Source: Geomonas azotofigens (GTDB taxonomy: Bacteria; Desulfobacterota; Desulfuromonadia; Geobacterales; Geobacteraceae). From it: a stretch of DNA of 64,000 nucleotides. Position numbers and translations under genes: made by a program. This document shows, piece after piece, positions 1-8,608 of the stretch. Location of the stretch: contig NZ_JAHLME010000005.1 in the NCBI RefSeq assembly GCF_018919395.1, forward strand, positions 1 through 64,000, written 5' to 3'. Position 1 is the stretch's first letter. Each line of letters begins with the position of its first letter. The notes under the pieces were generated by a model that searched no databases, was not told the DNA's origin, and worked only from the letters and a program-made list of their open reading frames with translations.

Positions 1-875
<875 letters not shown>

Positions 876-905
876 TCGTCTGAACTGTTTTTTTTGGAGG
901 ACCAG

Positions 906-1100
906 ATGTTCAAGCATTCAGATAATCCCAAATACCACATCGTGTCGGTACGAGTGAGCGAGGAAGACCACGAAAACCTTAATATGCTGTGCCGGCAATC
1001 ACAAAAAACGATTTCCGACCTGATGCGAGAGGCATTGCAGATCTGGATACCCGTCAATTGTCAGCCGCAGCGGACGAAATCTTGGAGACCCCTTAAATGA
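906..1100 (+). CDS. Small ribbon-helix-helix DNA-binding protein
   Basis: This is a 64-residue protein. Residues of about 9-45 match the ribbon-helix-helix fold of the CopG/Arc/MetJ type: a beta strand ([10 protein letters not shown]) and then two helices ([20 protein letters not shown]). The C-terminal tail is polar and basic. The ATG at 906 was chosen because GGAGG lies at 896-900; the upstream TTG at 894 overlaps that site. Its stop overlaps the maeB start (ATGA at 1097-1100), and it starts 30 bases after sucD, so it is probably translated in one sucD-rhh-maeB transcript. It may be a transcription factor or a stray antitoxin; no toxin gene is adjacent. The fold is seen in the sequence and the regulatory role is inferred. 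Confidence 0.8.
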   Translation: MFKHSDNPKYHIVSVRVSEEDHENLNMLCRQSQKTISDLMREALQIWIPVNCQPQRTKSWRPLK

Positions 1101-3346
1101 GTAAGAAGATTAATGCGCTTGACTACCACTCCGGCGGGAGAAAAGGGAAGATCGAAGTCATCGCGACCAAGCCGTGCCAGACCGCGGCGGACCTGTCGCT
1201 TGCCTACTCTCCGGGTGTCGCCGAGCCGTGTCTCGCCATCCAGCAAAACCCGGACCACGCCTACACGTACACCGCGAAGGGAAACCTCGTCGCCGTCGTT
1301 TCCAACGGCACTGCCGTTCTTGGCCTTGGCAACCTGGGCGCCCTCGCGGGCAAACCGGTGATGGAGGGCAAAGGCGTTCTCTTCAAGCGTTTCGCCGATA
1401 TCGACGTCTTCGACATCGAGCTCGACACCGAAAACCCGGATGAGATCATCAAGGCGTGCCAGCTCCTCGAGCCGACCTTCGGCGGCATCAACCTTGAGGA
1501 CATCAAGGCCCCGGAGTGCTTCTACATCGAGGAAGAGCTGAAAAAGACCATGAACATCCCGGTCTTCCACGATGACCAGCACGGCACCGCCATCATCTGC
1601 TCCGCGGCCCTTCTGAACGCACTGATGCTCGTGGGCAAGAAGATCGAGGAGATCAGGATCGTGGTGAACGGCGCCGGCGCCTCGGCCAACTCCTGCGCCA
1701 AGCTCGCCATCGCCCTGGGCGTGAAACCCAACAACATGATCATGTGCGACACCAAGGGGGTCATCTACAAGGGCAGGGTCGAGGGGATGAACCCCTACAA
1801 GGAACTCTTCGCCGCCGACACCCCCTTCCGGACCCTGGAAGAGGCGGCCAACGGCGCCGACGTCCTCTTCGGCCTTTCCGCCAAGGGTGCCTTCACCCCG
1901 GAAATGGTCCGCTCCATGGCCGCAAACCCGATCATCTTCGCCATGGCGAACCCCGACCCGGAGATCACCCCGGAGGAGGCACACGCGGTGCGCGGCGACG
2001 TGATCATGGCTACCGGCAGAAGCGACTACCCGAACCAGGTGAACAACGTGCTCGGCTTCCCCTTCATCTTCAGGGGGGCGCTGGACGTGCGCGCCACCGC
2101 CATCAACGAGGAGATGAAGCTCGCCGCGGTGCACGCACTGGCCAAACTCGCCCGCGAGGAGGTGCCCGACTCCGTCTCCAAGGCCTACGGCAACGAGAAG
2201 TTCAGCTTCGGAGCGAACTACATCATCCCCAAGCCCTTCGACCCGCGCGTCCTGCTGCACGTGGCGCCGGCCATCGCCCAGGCCGCCATGGATACCGGCG
2301 TGGCGCGCATGCCCATTGCCGACATGGCGAAGTACATCGAGCAGTTGGAGTCTTCGCAGGGCAAATCCAAGGAAGTGATGCGTATGATCATCAACAAGGC
2401 GAAGAGCGATCCGAAGAAGGTGGTCTTTCCCGAGGGGGAGGACGAAAAGATCCTGCGCGCCGCCCAGACCCTGGTGGAAGAAGGGATCGCCCAGCCCATC
2501 CTCGTCGGGGACAGAAAGAAGATCCAGCAGAAGATGGACGACCTGAACCTGGACCTGGAGGTCCCCATCGTCGACCCGGCGGACTCGGAGCTGACCGAGC
2601 TTTACGCCAACGAGCTTTACCAGCTGCGGCAAAGAAAGGGGATCACGCTTACCGAGAGCAAGCGCATCATGCGCCGCAAGTCCAGGACCCACTTCGCCAC
2701 CATGATGGTGCACAAGGGGGACGCCGATACCCTTTTAGGAGGCATCGACACCCACTACCCGGAAACCATCCGCCCTGCCCTGGAGGTGCTCGGCAAGCAG
2801 GCCGGTCTTTCCAGCGTCCATGGCCTCTACATGATGGTGTTCAAGAAGGACGTCTACTTTCTGGCAGACACCACGGTATCCATCGACCCGACTGCCGAGG
2901 AGCTAGCCGAGACGGCCATCCTCGCGGCCGAAAAGGTGCGTATGCTCGACATCGAGCCGCGTATCGCCATGCTCTCCTTCTCGAACTTCGGCTCGGCCAA
3001 CCATCCGCAGGCGAAGAAGGTGAAGACGGCGGTGGAACTGGTCAAGGAACGCGTGCCCGACCTGCTCATCGACGGCGAGATGCAGGCGGACACGGCGGTG
3101 GTGCCGGACCTGCTCGAAGGTTTCACCTTTTCCAAACTGAAGACCCCGGCGAACATCCTCATCTTCCCGGACCTCAACTCCGGCAACATCTGCTACAAGC
3201 TCTTGCGCCGTCTCGGTGGCGCCGAGGCGATCGGCCCGATCCTCATGGGGATGAACAAGCCGGTGCACGTGCTTCAGCGAGGCGACGACGTGAATGACGT
3301 GGTCAACATGGCCGCCATCGCGGTGGTGGACGTGCAAAACCTGTAG
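1097..3346 (+). CDS. maeB: NADP-dependent malic enzyme with phosphotransacetylase-like domain
   Basis: This 749-residue MaeB-type malic enzyme decarboxylates malate to pyruvate, probably with NADP. The N-terminal malic domain has YSPGVAEPC and a [15 protein letters not shown] stretch. A Rossmann NAD(P) domain begins near [11 protein letters not shown] at about residue 195. From about residue 425 there is a phosphate acetyltransferase-like domain ([15 protein letters not shown] onward), which is usually regulatory and binds acetyl-CoA in this family. The length is typical of the fused form. The start overlaps the stop of the small RHH gene (ATGA), so translation is coupled. It follows sucD in the same direction, which fits a small carbon-metabolism operon. 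A strong terminator follows at 3536-3573. Confidence 0.95.
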   Translation: MSKKINALDYHSGGRKGKIEVIATKPCQTAADLSLAYSPGVAEPCLAIQQNPDHAYTYTAKGNLVAVVSNGTAVLGLGNLGALAGKPVMEGKGVLFKRFADIDVFDIELDTENPDEIIKACQLLEPTFGGINLEDIKAPECFYIEEELKKTMNIPVFHDDQHGTAIICSAALLNALMLVGKKIEEIRIVVNGAGASANSCAKLAIALGVKPNNMIMCDTKGVIYKGRVEGMNPYKELFAADTPFRTLEEAANGADVLFGLSAKGAFTPEMVRSMAANPIIFAMANPDPEITPEEAHAVRGDVIMATGRSDYPNQVNNVLGFPFIFRGALDVRATAINEEMKLAAVHALAKLAREEVPDSVSKAYGNEKFSFGANYIIPKPFDPRVLLHVAPAIAQAAMDTGVARMPIADMAKYIEQLESSQGKSKEVMRMIINKAKSDPKKVVFPEGEDEKILRAAQTLVEEGIAQPILVGDRKKIQQKMDDLNLDLEVPIVDPADSELTELYANELYQLRQRKGITLTESKRIMRRKSRTHFATMMVHKGDADTLLGGIDTHYPETIRPALEVLGKQAGLSSVHGLYMMVFKKDVYFLADTTVSIDPTAEELAETAILAAEKVRMLDIEPRIAMLSFSNFGSANHPQAKKVKTAVELVKERVPDLLIDGEMQADTAVVPDLLEGFTFSKLKTPANILIFPDLNSGNICYKLLRRLGGAEAIGPILMGMNKPVHVLQRGDDVNDVVNMAAIAVVDVQNL

Positions 3347-3535
3347 CGCCCACATGCGAGCGAATGAAACGGCAGCCACGCGCTCTCGCCCACCTGCCGA
3401 GTGTACGAGAGTAGCTCGCCTCGCTGGCAGCGGTGTGTAGCGAAACATAGGAAGGGCAACCAAAACTACTTTACGTACCGGTTGCGCTACCTCAGCTCGG
3501 TTGGCACCACTGTCCCCACAGGTCGCCCAAAAGCA

Positions 3536-3573
3536 AAGAAGCGGGGATGGCTATCAGGCCAACCCCGCTTCTT
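3536..3573 (+). terminator. Rho-independent terminator of the sucD-maeB operon
   Basis: An 11-bp perfect stem AAGAAGCGGGG/CCCCGCTTCTT extends by four more pairs after one mismatch and is followed by CTTTTAC. It lies 190 bases downstream of the maeB stop. The intervening 3347-3535 holds no gene that I can support. Confidence 0.85.
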
Positions 3574-3662
3574 TTACTTGGTGATTATAAACTGGTGCAG
3601 ACGTTGACCCGGCAATTCCGGCGACCTCTGTCCGCTGTTCACGAAGCGCGGCACGCGAACGA

Positions 3663-3704
3663 GCGTCCTCCCCTTTGCGAAGGGGTGACAGAGGGATTTG
3701 CTTT
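3663..3704. repeat. REP-like palindrome, copy 1
   Basis: The palindrome CCCCTTTGCGAAGGGG is followed by a GACAGAGGGATTTGC-type tail. The same element in opposite orientation occurs at about 36230-36290, with the CCCTTCGCAAAGGG core and the GCAAATCCC flank. It is a short non-coding interspersed repeat between the maeB terminator and the tRNA cluster. Confidence 0.6.
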
Positions 3705-3710
3705 TTCGGT

Positions 3711-3745
3711 CAAAAAAAAGGCTTACCCCACATGAGGTAAGCCTT
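3711..3745 (-). terminator. Terminator of the tRNA operon
   Basis: A stem AAGGCTTACC/GGTAAGCCTT with a short loop is followed, on the minus strand, by a run of about eight T residues. It lies just after the 3' end of tRNA-Leu, so it ends the Pro-Arg-His-Leu transcript. Confidence 0.9.
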
Positions 3746-3755
3746 CACTTTTTGC

Positions 3756-3839
3756 TGGTACGGGAGACAGGACTTGAACCTGCACGTCGCAAGACAACAG
3801 CTCCTAAGGCTGCCGCGTCTACCATTCCGCCACTCCCGC
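3756..3839 (-). tRNA. tRNA-Leu (anticodon TAG)
   Basis: An 84-nt class II tRNA on the minus strand. The acceptor is GCGGGAG/CTCCCGT with an encoded CCA at 3758-3756, and the anticodon loop CTTAGGA on a GCAGC/GCTGT stem gives anticodon TAG. It has a long variable arm and a GTTCAAGTC T-loop. It is the last gene of the four-tRNA cluster. Confidence 0.97.
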
Positions 3840-3897
3840 AGAGGTTTGCAGCTGAAACAACAAACCCCGCTTTTTAAACGGGGTCGTCTTTATAGGT

Positions 3898-3974
3898 TGG
3901 GGTGGGTAGTGGGATTCGAACCCACGTATGAACGAGTCACAGTCGTTTGTGTTAACCGCTTCACCATACCCACC
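3898..3974 (-). tRNA. tRNA-His (anticodon GTG)
   Basis: A 77-nt tRNA with an encoded extra G at -1 opposite a C discriminator, the hallmark of tRNA-His. The anticodon loop CTGTGAC sits on an AACGA/TCGTT stem and gives GTG. CCA is encoded. A short GC-rich hairpin (CCCCG/CGGGG) lies between it and tRNA-Leu. Confidence 0.97.
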
Positions 3975-3985
3975 ATATTCAATTG

Positions 3986-4062
3986 TGGCACGCCTGAGAG
4001 GGTTCGAACCTCTGACCTACGGCTTAGAAGGCCGTTGCTCTATCCAACTGAGCTACAGGCGC
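3986..4062 (-). tRNA. tRNA-Arg (anticodon TCT)
   Basis: A 77-nt tRNA with acceptor GCGCCTG/CAGGCGT, the anticodon loop CTTCTAA on an ACGGC/GCCGT stem (anticodon TCT), the T-loop GGTTCGAACC and an encoded CCA. Confidence 0.97.
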
Positions 4063-4083
4063 AGAAGTAAAGCCTGCAATGAG

Positions 4084-4161
4084 TGGTCGGGGTGAGAGGA
4101 TTCGAACCTCCGGCCCCCTGCTCCCAAGGCAGGTGCGCTAGCCAGGCTGCGCTACACCCCG
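4084..4161 (-). tRNA. tRNA-Pro (anticodon TGG)
   Basis: A 78-nt tRNA with acceptor CGGGGTG/CACCCCG, the anticodon loop CTTGGGA on a CCTGC/GCAGG stem (anticodon TGG) and an encoded CCA. It is the first gene of the Pro-Arg-His-Leu cluster, the same four isotypes that are grouped in many proteobacteria. Confidence 0.97.
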
Positions 4162-4256
4162 ATTCAAGAAGCACGTTTATAGCACAGCCTCTGATGCCGT
4201 GCAAGCCCTTTTTTTGAGCCCCCGCGGCATTTCTTCAGATCTTGAAATGCCCCCGA

Positions 4257-4453
4257 AATTTAACGCAAAGCCGCAAAGTCGCAAAGACAACCAGGAGCAC
4301 GTCGGTCTTCGCTTTCAAGCCTTTAGTCCCTGGTAGTACACCTTGTTTTAATTCCTTTGCTTCACCTTTGCGTCTTGGCGGCTTTGCGTTAAATACAGTC
4401 TTTTCGCCTTTGCCTCATCTTCGCGCCTTCGCGCCCTGGCGTCTTTGCGTTAA
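4257..4453. repeat. Interspersed ACGCAAAG-type repeat cluster, copy 1
   Basis: Several related blocks occur here. TTAACGCAAAGCCGCAAAG appears near 4258, its inverted form CGGCTTTGCGTTAA ends near 4394, and a third related block (GGCGTCTTTGCGTTAA) ends at 4453, directly before the 3' end of rdgB. The same family recurs at 38197-38429. There is no coding potential. Inverted pairs such as these could fold as long hairpins in RNA. Confidence 0.6.
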
Positions 4454-4463
4454 GCCGTTCGCC

Positions 4464-5060
4464 TTACCCCTGTTGCGAGGACAACGCCTCTTTCAGCATC
4501 TGCATGGCCCGGCCGCGGTGGCTGATCGCGTTCTTGATCTCCATGGGCAGTTCCGAGAAGGTCTGCCCGTATTCGGGAACCAGGAACAGCGGATCGTACC
4601 CGAAGCCACCCTCGCCCCGCGGCGCCTCCAAAATCTCCCCGGCCAGCATCCCGTCGAAGGTCTGGCAGGTCCCGTCGGGAAGGCAGAGCGCGATGACGCA
4701 GTGAAACGCGCCGGTGCGCTCCTCACGCGGCACGCCGGTCAGTTCCTTCAGAAGGAGCGCGTTGTTGTCGGCGTCGCTGGCATCCTCACCGGCGAAGCGC
4801 GCCGAGAAGACGCCGGGGCGCCCGTCAAGATAGTCGACGCACAGCCCGGAATCGTCGGCCAGGACCGGCTTGCCGGTAAACTTCGCCGCCGAGAGCGCCT
4901 TCTTGATGGCGTTCGCCTCGAAGGTGTCCCCGTCCTCCACCACATCGGGGAGATCCGGGAAATCGGCCGGAGAGAGTATCCTCTCCACCACCCCGCGCAA
5001 AAGTTCGGCGAATTCCTTCAGCTTCCCCTTGTTGCCCGACGCGACCAGCAGCTCTTTCAT
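4464..5060 (-). CDS. rdgB: XTP/dITP diphosphatase (HAM1 family)
   Basis: This 198-residue house-cleaning nucleotide pyrophosphatase hydrolyses dITP, XTP and ITP to monophosphates and keeps deaminated purines out of DNA and RNA. The N-terminal [10 protein letters not shown] substrate loop, the ADDSGLCVD motif near residue 68, and FGYDPLF and SHRGRAM near the C-terminus are all present, and the length is typical. Its ATG overlaps the stop of rph (ATGA at 5057-5060), and the rph-rdgB order is a common conserved pair. The 3' end abuts an interspersed repeat cluster. Confidence 0.97.
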   Translation of the reverse strand: MKELLVASGNKGKLKEFAELLRGVVERILSPADFPDLPDVVEDGDTFEANAIKKALSAAKFTGKPVLADDSGLCVDYLDGRPGVFSARFAGEDASDADNNALLLKELTGVPREERTGAFHCVIALCLPDGTCQTFDGMLAGEILEAPRGEGGFGYDPLFLVPEYGQTFSELPMEIKNAISHRGRAMQMLKEALSSQQG

Positions 5061-5776
5061 GCCTGAAGCGCCTCCCGCTGCAGTTCGAAGAGCCGGGACA
5101 GCCCGAGCATGGCGTGGCTGCGCATGGCGTCCATCTGCTCGAGGGTGAACGGCTCCGCCTCGGCGGTTCCCTGCACCTCGACAAAGCGCATGGACGAGGT
5201 CATCACGAAGTTCATGTCCACCTCGGCGCTGGAATCCTCCGGGTAGTCGAGATCAAGGAAGGGAACGCCGTCGATGATCCCCACGCTCACCGCGGCCACC
5301 GCCTCGCGCAGCGGGCTCTCGGCCAGGTCCCCGTTCTTCACCAGGGTCTGCAGCGCGTCTGCCAGCGCGACGTAGGCGCCGGTGATGGAGGCGGTGCGGG
5401 TACCGCCGTCGGCCTGGATCACGTCGCAGTCGATCAGGATGGATCGCTCACCGAGCTTCTCCATATCGACCACCGCGCGCAGCGATCTGCCGATCAGGCG
5501 CTGGATCTCGTGGGTACGCCCCGAGAGTTTCCCCTTGGCGGACTCGCGCTGGTTCCTGGTATGGGTCGCGCGCGGCAGCATGCAGTACTCGGCGGTCACC
5601 CAGCCGGTCCCCTTCCCTTTCAGGAACGAGGGCACCTTCGCCTCGACGGTCGCGTTGCAGATGACCTTGGTGTCGCCGAACTCGATCAGAACCGAGCCCT
5701 CGGCGTGTTTGAGGTAGTTGCGGGTGATCTTCACTTCTCTCAGTGCGTCGGCCGCGCGGCCGTTTGTGCGTGTCAT
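5057..5776 (-). CDS. rph: Ribonuclease PH
   Basis: This 239-residue phosphorolytic 3'-5' exoribonuclease trims tRNA 3' ends. It starts with [13 protein letters not shown] and has [16 protein letters not shown], the [19 protein letters not shown]-type loop, and [16 protein letters not shown] followed by [18 protein letters not shown], all family signatures. The ATG at 5776 was chosen over an upstream in-frame codon at 5830 because it gives the usual family length. A 12-bp palindrome TTGAACGTTCAA lies at 5794-5805 in the leader; its role is unknown. The gene is translationally coupled to rdgB. Confidence 0.96.
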   Translation of the reverse strand: MTRTNGRAADALREVKITRNYLKHAEGSVLIEFGDTKVICNATVEAKVPSFLKGKGTGWVTAEYCMLPRATHTRNQRESAKGKLSGRTHEIQRLIGRSLRAVVDMEKLGERSILIDCDVIQADGGTRTASITGAYVALADALQTLVKNGDLAESPLREAVAAVSVGIIDGVPFLDLDYPEDSSAEVDMNFVMTSSMRFVEVQGTAEAEPFTLEQMDAMRSHAMLGLSRLFELQREALQA

Positions 5777-5911
5777 GCTCTCTCCAAAAACTGTTGAACG
5801 TTCAACGTTCGTTATCCTGCTTCCACTCATGCCGCGGTTTCCCGACGGCTACATCTCTTCTAACCCTGCATCATCAACTGCTGAAACTGCACGTTCATCT
5901 TTCTGAAAAGG

Positions 5912-5990
5912 TTTGCTCCGATCCCCTCAGATGTTCTCCCTGTTAATGGTTAGGTTTTGCTCCGAAGTTCTCAGATTTTTCTCCGTGGCA
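5912..5990. repeat. CTCCGAAGT-CTCAGAT-CTCC repeat, two tandem copies
   Basis: Two related blocks both begin TTTGCTCCGA. They run TTTGCTCCGATCCCCTCAG then ATGTTCTCC (5912-5940) and TTTGCTCCGAAGTTCTCAG then ATTTTTCTCCGTGG (5956-5988). The same block occurs in the inverted-repeat element at 39091-39225. It is a dispersed non-coding repeat family in this genome. Confidence 0.55.
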
Positions 5991-6014
5991 GACGATTCTT
6001 GAACAACCGTTATG

Positions 6015-7304
6015 TCACTTGCCGTTAGGCGCCGTTTTGAGCCGCGGCACGATGGTCACCTTGCCGCGGCCGCCGTTGTCATAGATCGTGGGACCGCTCT
6101 CACCCCAGAAGTTGTTGGGGGCGCGGAACTCCTCCGTCCCGGCGTTGTAGATGTCGTGCCCGCTGTTGCCGCTGATGGTGTTGCCCCAGGCCACGCCAGC
6201 ACCGTCGAAAACGAGGATCCCCTGCATGCCGTTGCCGATGATCAGGTTGTCGTTGACCCGGACCCGCGATGCGGTCAAGGAGAGACCGTAATCGCTGTTG
6301 CGCGCGAGCTTCATGCCGCTGACGCTCCCCTCGCACTCCAAAAGGGTCACGCCGCGGCCGTTGTCCAACGCGGCCCCCCCCTCCAGTTTCACCCGGCAGT
6401 TGTCGCCCGAGAATGCGGCGCGGTTCATGGCGAGACTTCCGTCCTGCAGGTAGATGGAACTCTTGTGCGCCGTAATGCCGGCGTGGTTGCCAATCAGGTT
6501 CAAGCCGCGCAGGGTGGCCTCGCTGTTGGCGAAGATGAGACCCGCATCGCAGTCCGAGGCGCCGCCGGCTTCCATCTGCACCAAGGCGTCCTGGAAGCGC
6601 ATCCCCACGGTGCAGCGCTCGGCGCGCACACCCTTCAAGGTAAGGTTCGAGAACAGCGCTTCCAGTCCCGTCTGCGCCCCGTCGATGCGGCAGTTCTCGA
6701 GAACGTTCTTCTTCTCGCTCCCCAAAAGGGTCATCCCCAACCAGTCCCCCGCCGCGGACGTGGCGAAGTTCGAGGTGAAGCGGATGGGGTCGTCCTTGGT
6801 GCCCGAAGCGACGATGCGTCCCTGCACCACCAGGGTGGGAGGGCGCCCCTCGCTTTTTTTGAAGCGCACCACCGTTCCCGGTTCCACCGTCAGCGTCGTC
6901 TGGGGAGCCACGGTGACCGCCCCCTCCACCAGCACCTCCCCGCGCCAAACCGTGTCCTCCGCCAGCACCCGGTCCCCGTAAGATATGAGCGGTTTGAACG
7001 CCGCTTCAGGTCGCGGTGCTGCCGTCGCAGCGGGCGTGGTGCTAGCAGGTGTCGCCGGAGCAGCCGTCTCACTCTGCGCGCCCGAAGTCTTAGTTGCGTC
7101 CGTCTCTCCCGCCGCAGCGACAACAAGAGCCCTCCCCTGTAGGGGCGAATAATCATTCGCCCCCGCCGCCGTGACAGCGAAAGCAGGCGTGTCGGCCGTA
7201 GCCTTGGCGAAGTCGGGCCTGCCCACCGTAGCCTTGGCGAAGGTGGGAAGCAAAAAGGCCGCCAGAAGCGGCCCCCCGCAGATAAGGGTAAGGTATCTTT
7301 TCAT
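6015..7304 (-). CDS. Exported right-handed beta-helix protein with repeat-derived N-terminal linker
   Basis: This is a 429-residue exported protein. A signal peptide (MKRYLTLICGGPLLAAFLLP) is followed by a low-complexity linker to about residue 110 and then by a parallel beta-helix of the NosD/PbH1 type, with repeated short strands such as LENCRIDGAQTGLEALF and LKGVRAERCTVGMRF. Such folds often bind or process polysaccharide, but no catalytic residues can be assigned. The linker contains two pieces that look like intergenic repeats captured in frame: TFAKATVGRPDFAKATAD near residues 21-38 and NDYSPLQGRALV near residue 50. Its ATG overlaps the stop of the upstream diguanylate cyclase gene (ATGA, 7301-7304), so the two are coupled. 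Confidence 0.75.
   Translation of the reverse strand: MKRYLTLICGGPLLAAFLLPTFAKATVGRPDFAKATADTPAFAVTAAGANDYSPLQGRALVVAAAGETDATKTSGAQSETAAPATPASTTPAATAAPRPEAAFKPLISYGDRVLAEDTVWRGEVLVEGAVTVAPQTTLTVEPGTVVRFKKSEGRPPTLVVQGRIVASGTKDDPIRFTSNFATSAAGDWLGMTLLGSEKKNVLENCRIDGAQTGLEALFSNLTLKGVRAERCTVGMRFQDALVQMEAGGASDCDAGLIFANSEATLRGLNLIGNHAGITAHKSSIYLQDGSLAMNRAAFSGDNCRVKLEGGAALDNGRGVTLLECEGSVSGMKLARNSDYGLSLTASRVRVNDNLIIGNGMQGILVFDGAGVAWGNTISGNSGHDIYNAGTEEFRAPNNFWGESGPTIYDNGGRGKVTIVPRLKTAPNGK
7134..7262. repeat. Two interspersed repeats lying inside a coding region
   Basis: At 7134-7166 the palindrome GGGGCGAATAATCATTCGCCCC appears, in a CCTGTAG-flanked form of the type normally found between genes. At 7190-7250 a tandem duplication of GTAGCCTTGGCGAAG appears. 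Both sit in the beta-helix gene without breaking its frame, and the second encodes the FAKAT repeats. Confidence 0.6.
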
Positions 7305-8371
7305 GTCGTCGGGATCTGGAGACTTTCCTGGTGGTAGACCTTGTTCTTGCCGCGGCGCTTGGCCTGGTAGAGCAGGGAATCCACGATATTGAACAGCTCG
7401 TCCATCTTGTCGGCGTTCTCCGGATAGCTCGCGACGCCGATGCTCACCGTCACGCCGCGGCTCGCCCCCTCGACGAGCCTCCCGGTCGTGCCGTTTTGCA
7501 CGCTGTCGCGCAGGCGCTCCGCCGCCAGGATGGCCTGGTCCAGCCGCGTCTCCGGCAGCAGCACGATGAATTCCTCGCCGCCGTAACGGAAGGCGACGTC
7601 GACGCCGCGGATGGTCTGCAGGATCAGTTCGCCCATCAGCTCCAGGAGCCGGTCGCCGGTGGCGTGACCGAAGCTGTCGTTATAGCTCTTGAAGTCGTCC
7701 ACGTCCATCATGATGATGGAGAACGGCTTGTGGTAGCGCTTGGCGCGCGCCATCTCCTGCCTGAAGTACTGCTTGAAGTAGCGGTGGTTGTGCAGCCCGG
7801 TCAACGAGTCGGTGATGGCCAGCAGTTTGGTCCGCTTGTGCAGCGTGGCGTTGTGGATCGCCATCGCGGCGAAGGACGCCAGGATGGAGAGCAGGTTCAG
7901 CTTCTCCCGGTCGAACCGCCTCGGGGCGAAATCGTCCAGGTAGAGGATACCGACGATGCGCTCCTGGAAGATGAGCGGCACGCAGACCAGCGACCGGATC
8001 CCCTCGTTGAGGGCGATCGGGTTGTTGAAGAAGGGAGTCTTCTCGGTGTCCTCGATATAGAAGATCTCCCCCGCGCGGAGCACCTGCTCGGTGAGTCCGC
8101 CGGCGGTCACCTCCCAGCGCTCCTTCTTGACGAAGTCCGCCGTGAGCCCCGAGTGCGCGTGCAGGCTCAGCTCGCGCTTGGCGTCGTAGTAGAGCGCGAC
8201 GCTTCCCGCCGGGGTTTCGGCGAATCTCATCGCGGAGGTGAGGATGGCCTGCAGCACCGTGTCCAGGTCGAGCGTAGAGACGACGGCTTTAGCGACCTCT
8301 ATCAGATCCTTGAGCGCCTTCACTTGCGACTCAAGCGACTCCTTCTGGCTGTTGCAATCACACTGGGTCAT
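7301..8371 (-). CDS. GAF-GGDEF diguanylate cyclase
   Basis: This 356-residue enzyme should make cyclic di-GMP from two GTP. A GAF domain covers about residues 22-175 and a GGDEF domain about 185-350. The active-site loop is GGEEF (264-268), and the inhibitory I-site RGVD (255-258) sits five residues before it, so feedback inhibition is expected. Closely related Geobacter GGEEF enzymes of the Hypr subgroup can make cyclic AMP-GMP, so the product is not fully certain. The start at 8371 has a GGGAG ribosome site; an in-frame upstream codon at 8458 lacks one. It is coupled to the beta-helix protein gene by an ATGA overlap. No membrane segment is visible, so it is probably cytoplasmic. Confidence 0.92.
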   Translation of the reverse strand: MTQCDCNSQKESLESQVKALKDLIEVAKAVVSTLDLDTVLQAILTSAMRFAETPAGSVALYYDAKRELSLHAHSGLTADFVKKERWEVTAGGLTEQVLRAGEIFYIEDTEKTPFFNNPIALNEGIRSLVCVPLIFQERIVGILYLDDFAPRRFDREKLNLLSILASFAAMAIHNATLHKRTKLLAITDSLTGLHNHRYFKQYFRQEMARAKRYHKPFSIIMMDVDDFKSYNDSFGHATGDRLLELMGELILQTIRGVDVAFRYGGEEFIVLLPETRLDQAILAAERLRDSVQNGTTGRLVEGASRGVTVSIGVASYPENADKMDELFNIVDSLLYQAKRRGKNKVYHQESLQIPTT

Positions 8372-8500
8372 GGAGGCTCCCGGCAGGAAAATTAACCACA
8401 CATTAATATCACAGCGCCGCCCCGCTTGTAAATGGCCGAGCTGTGTAAACATCGGCAATTTCGATTTTTATGAGACTCCGAAATTTTAATCTATTAACGC

Positions 8501-8551
8501 TTGACTTCGTCATACATCTTGTGGTTTATTTCTGCCCGCCCACAAAATGTA
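8501..8551 (+). promoter_or_regulatory. Candidate nrdJ promoter with flanking inverted repeat
   Basis: TTGACT at 8501-8506 lies 18 bases from TTTATT at 8525-8530. The inverted repeat TACATCTTGTGG (8513-8524) / CCACAAAATGTA (8540-8551), 11 of 12 matched, brackets the -10. This placement fits a repressor site such as NrdR, but the sequence is not a clear NrdR box. Confidence 0.4.
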
Positions 8552-8608
8552 GGGTCTCAAGCAAATGACATGGCTACATGTTGAATATCCCAAGGAGGAC
8601 GAAAGGTT

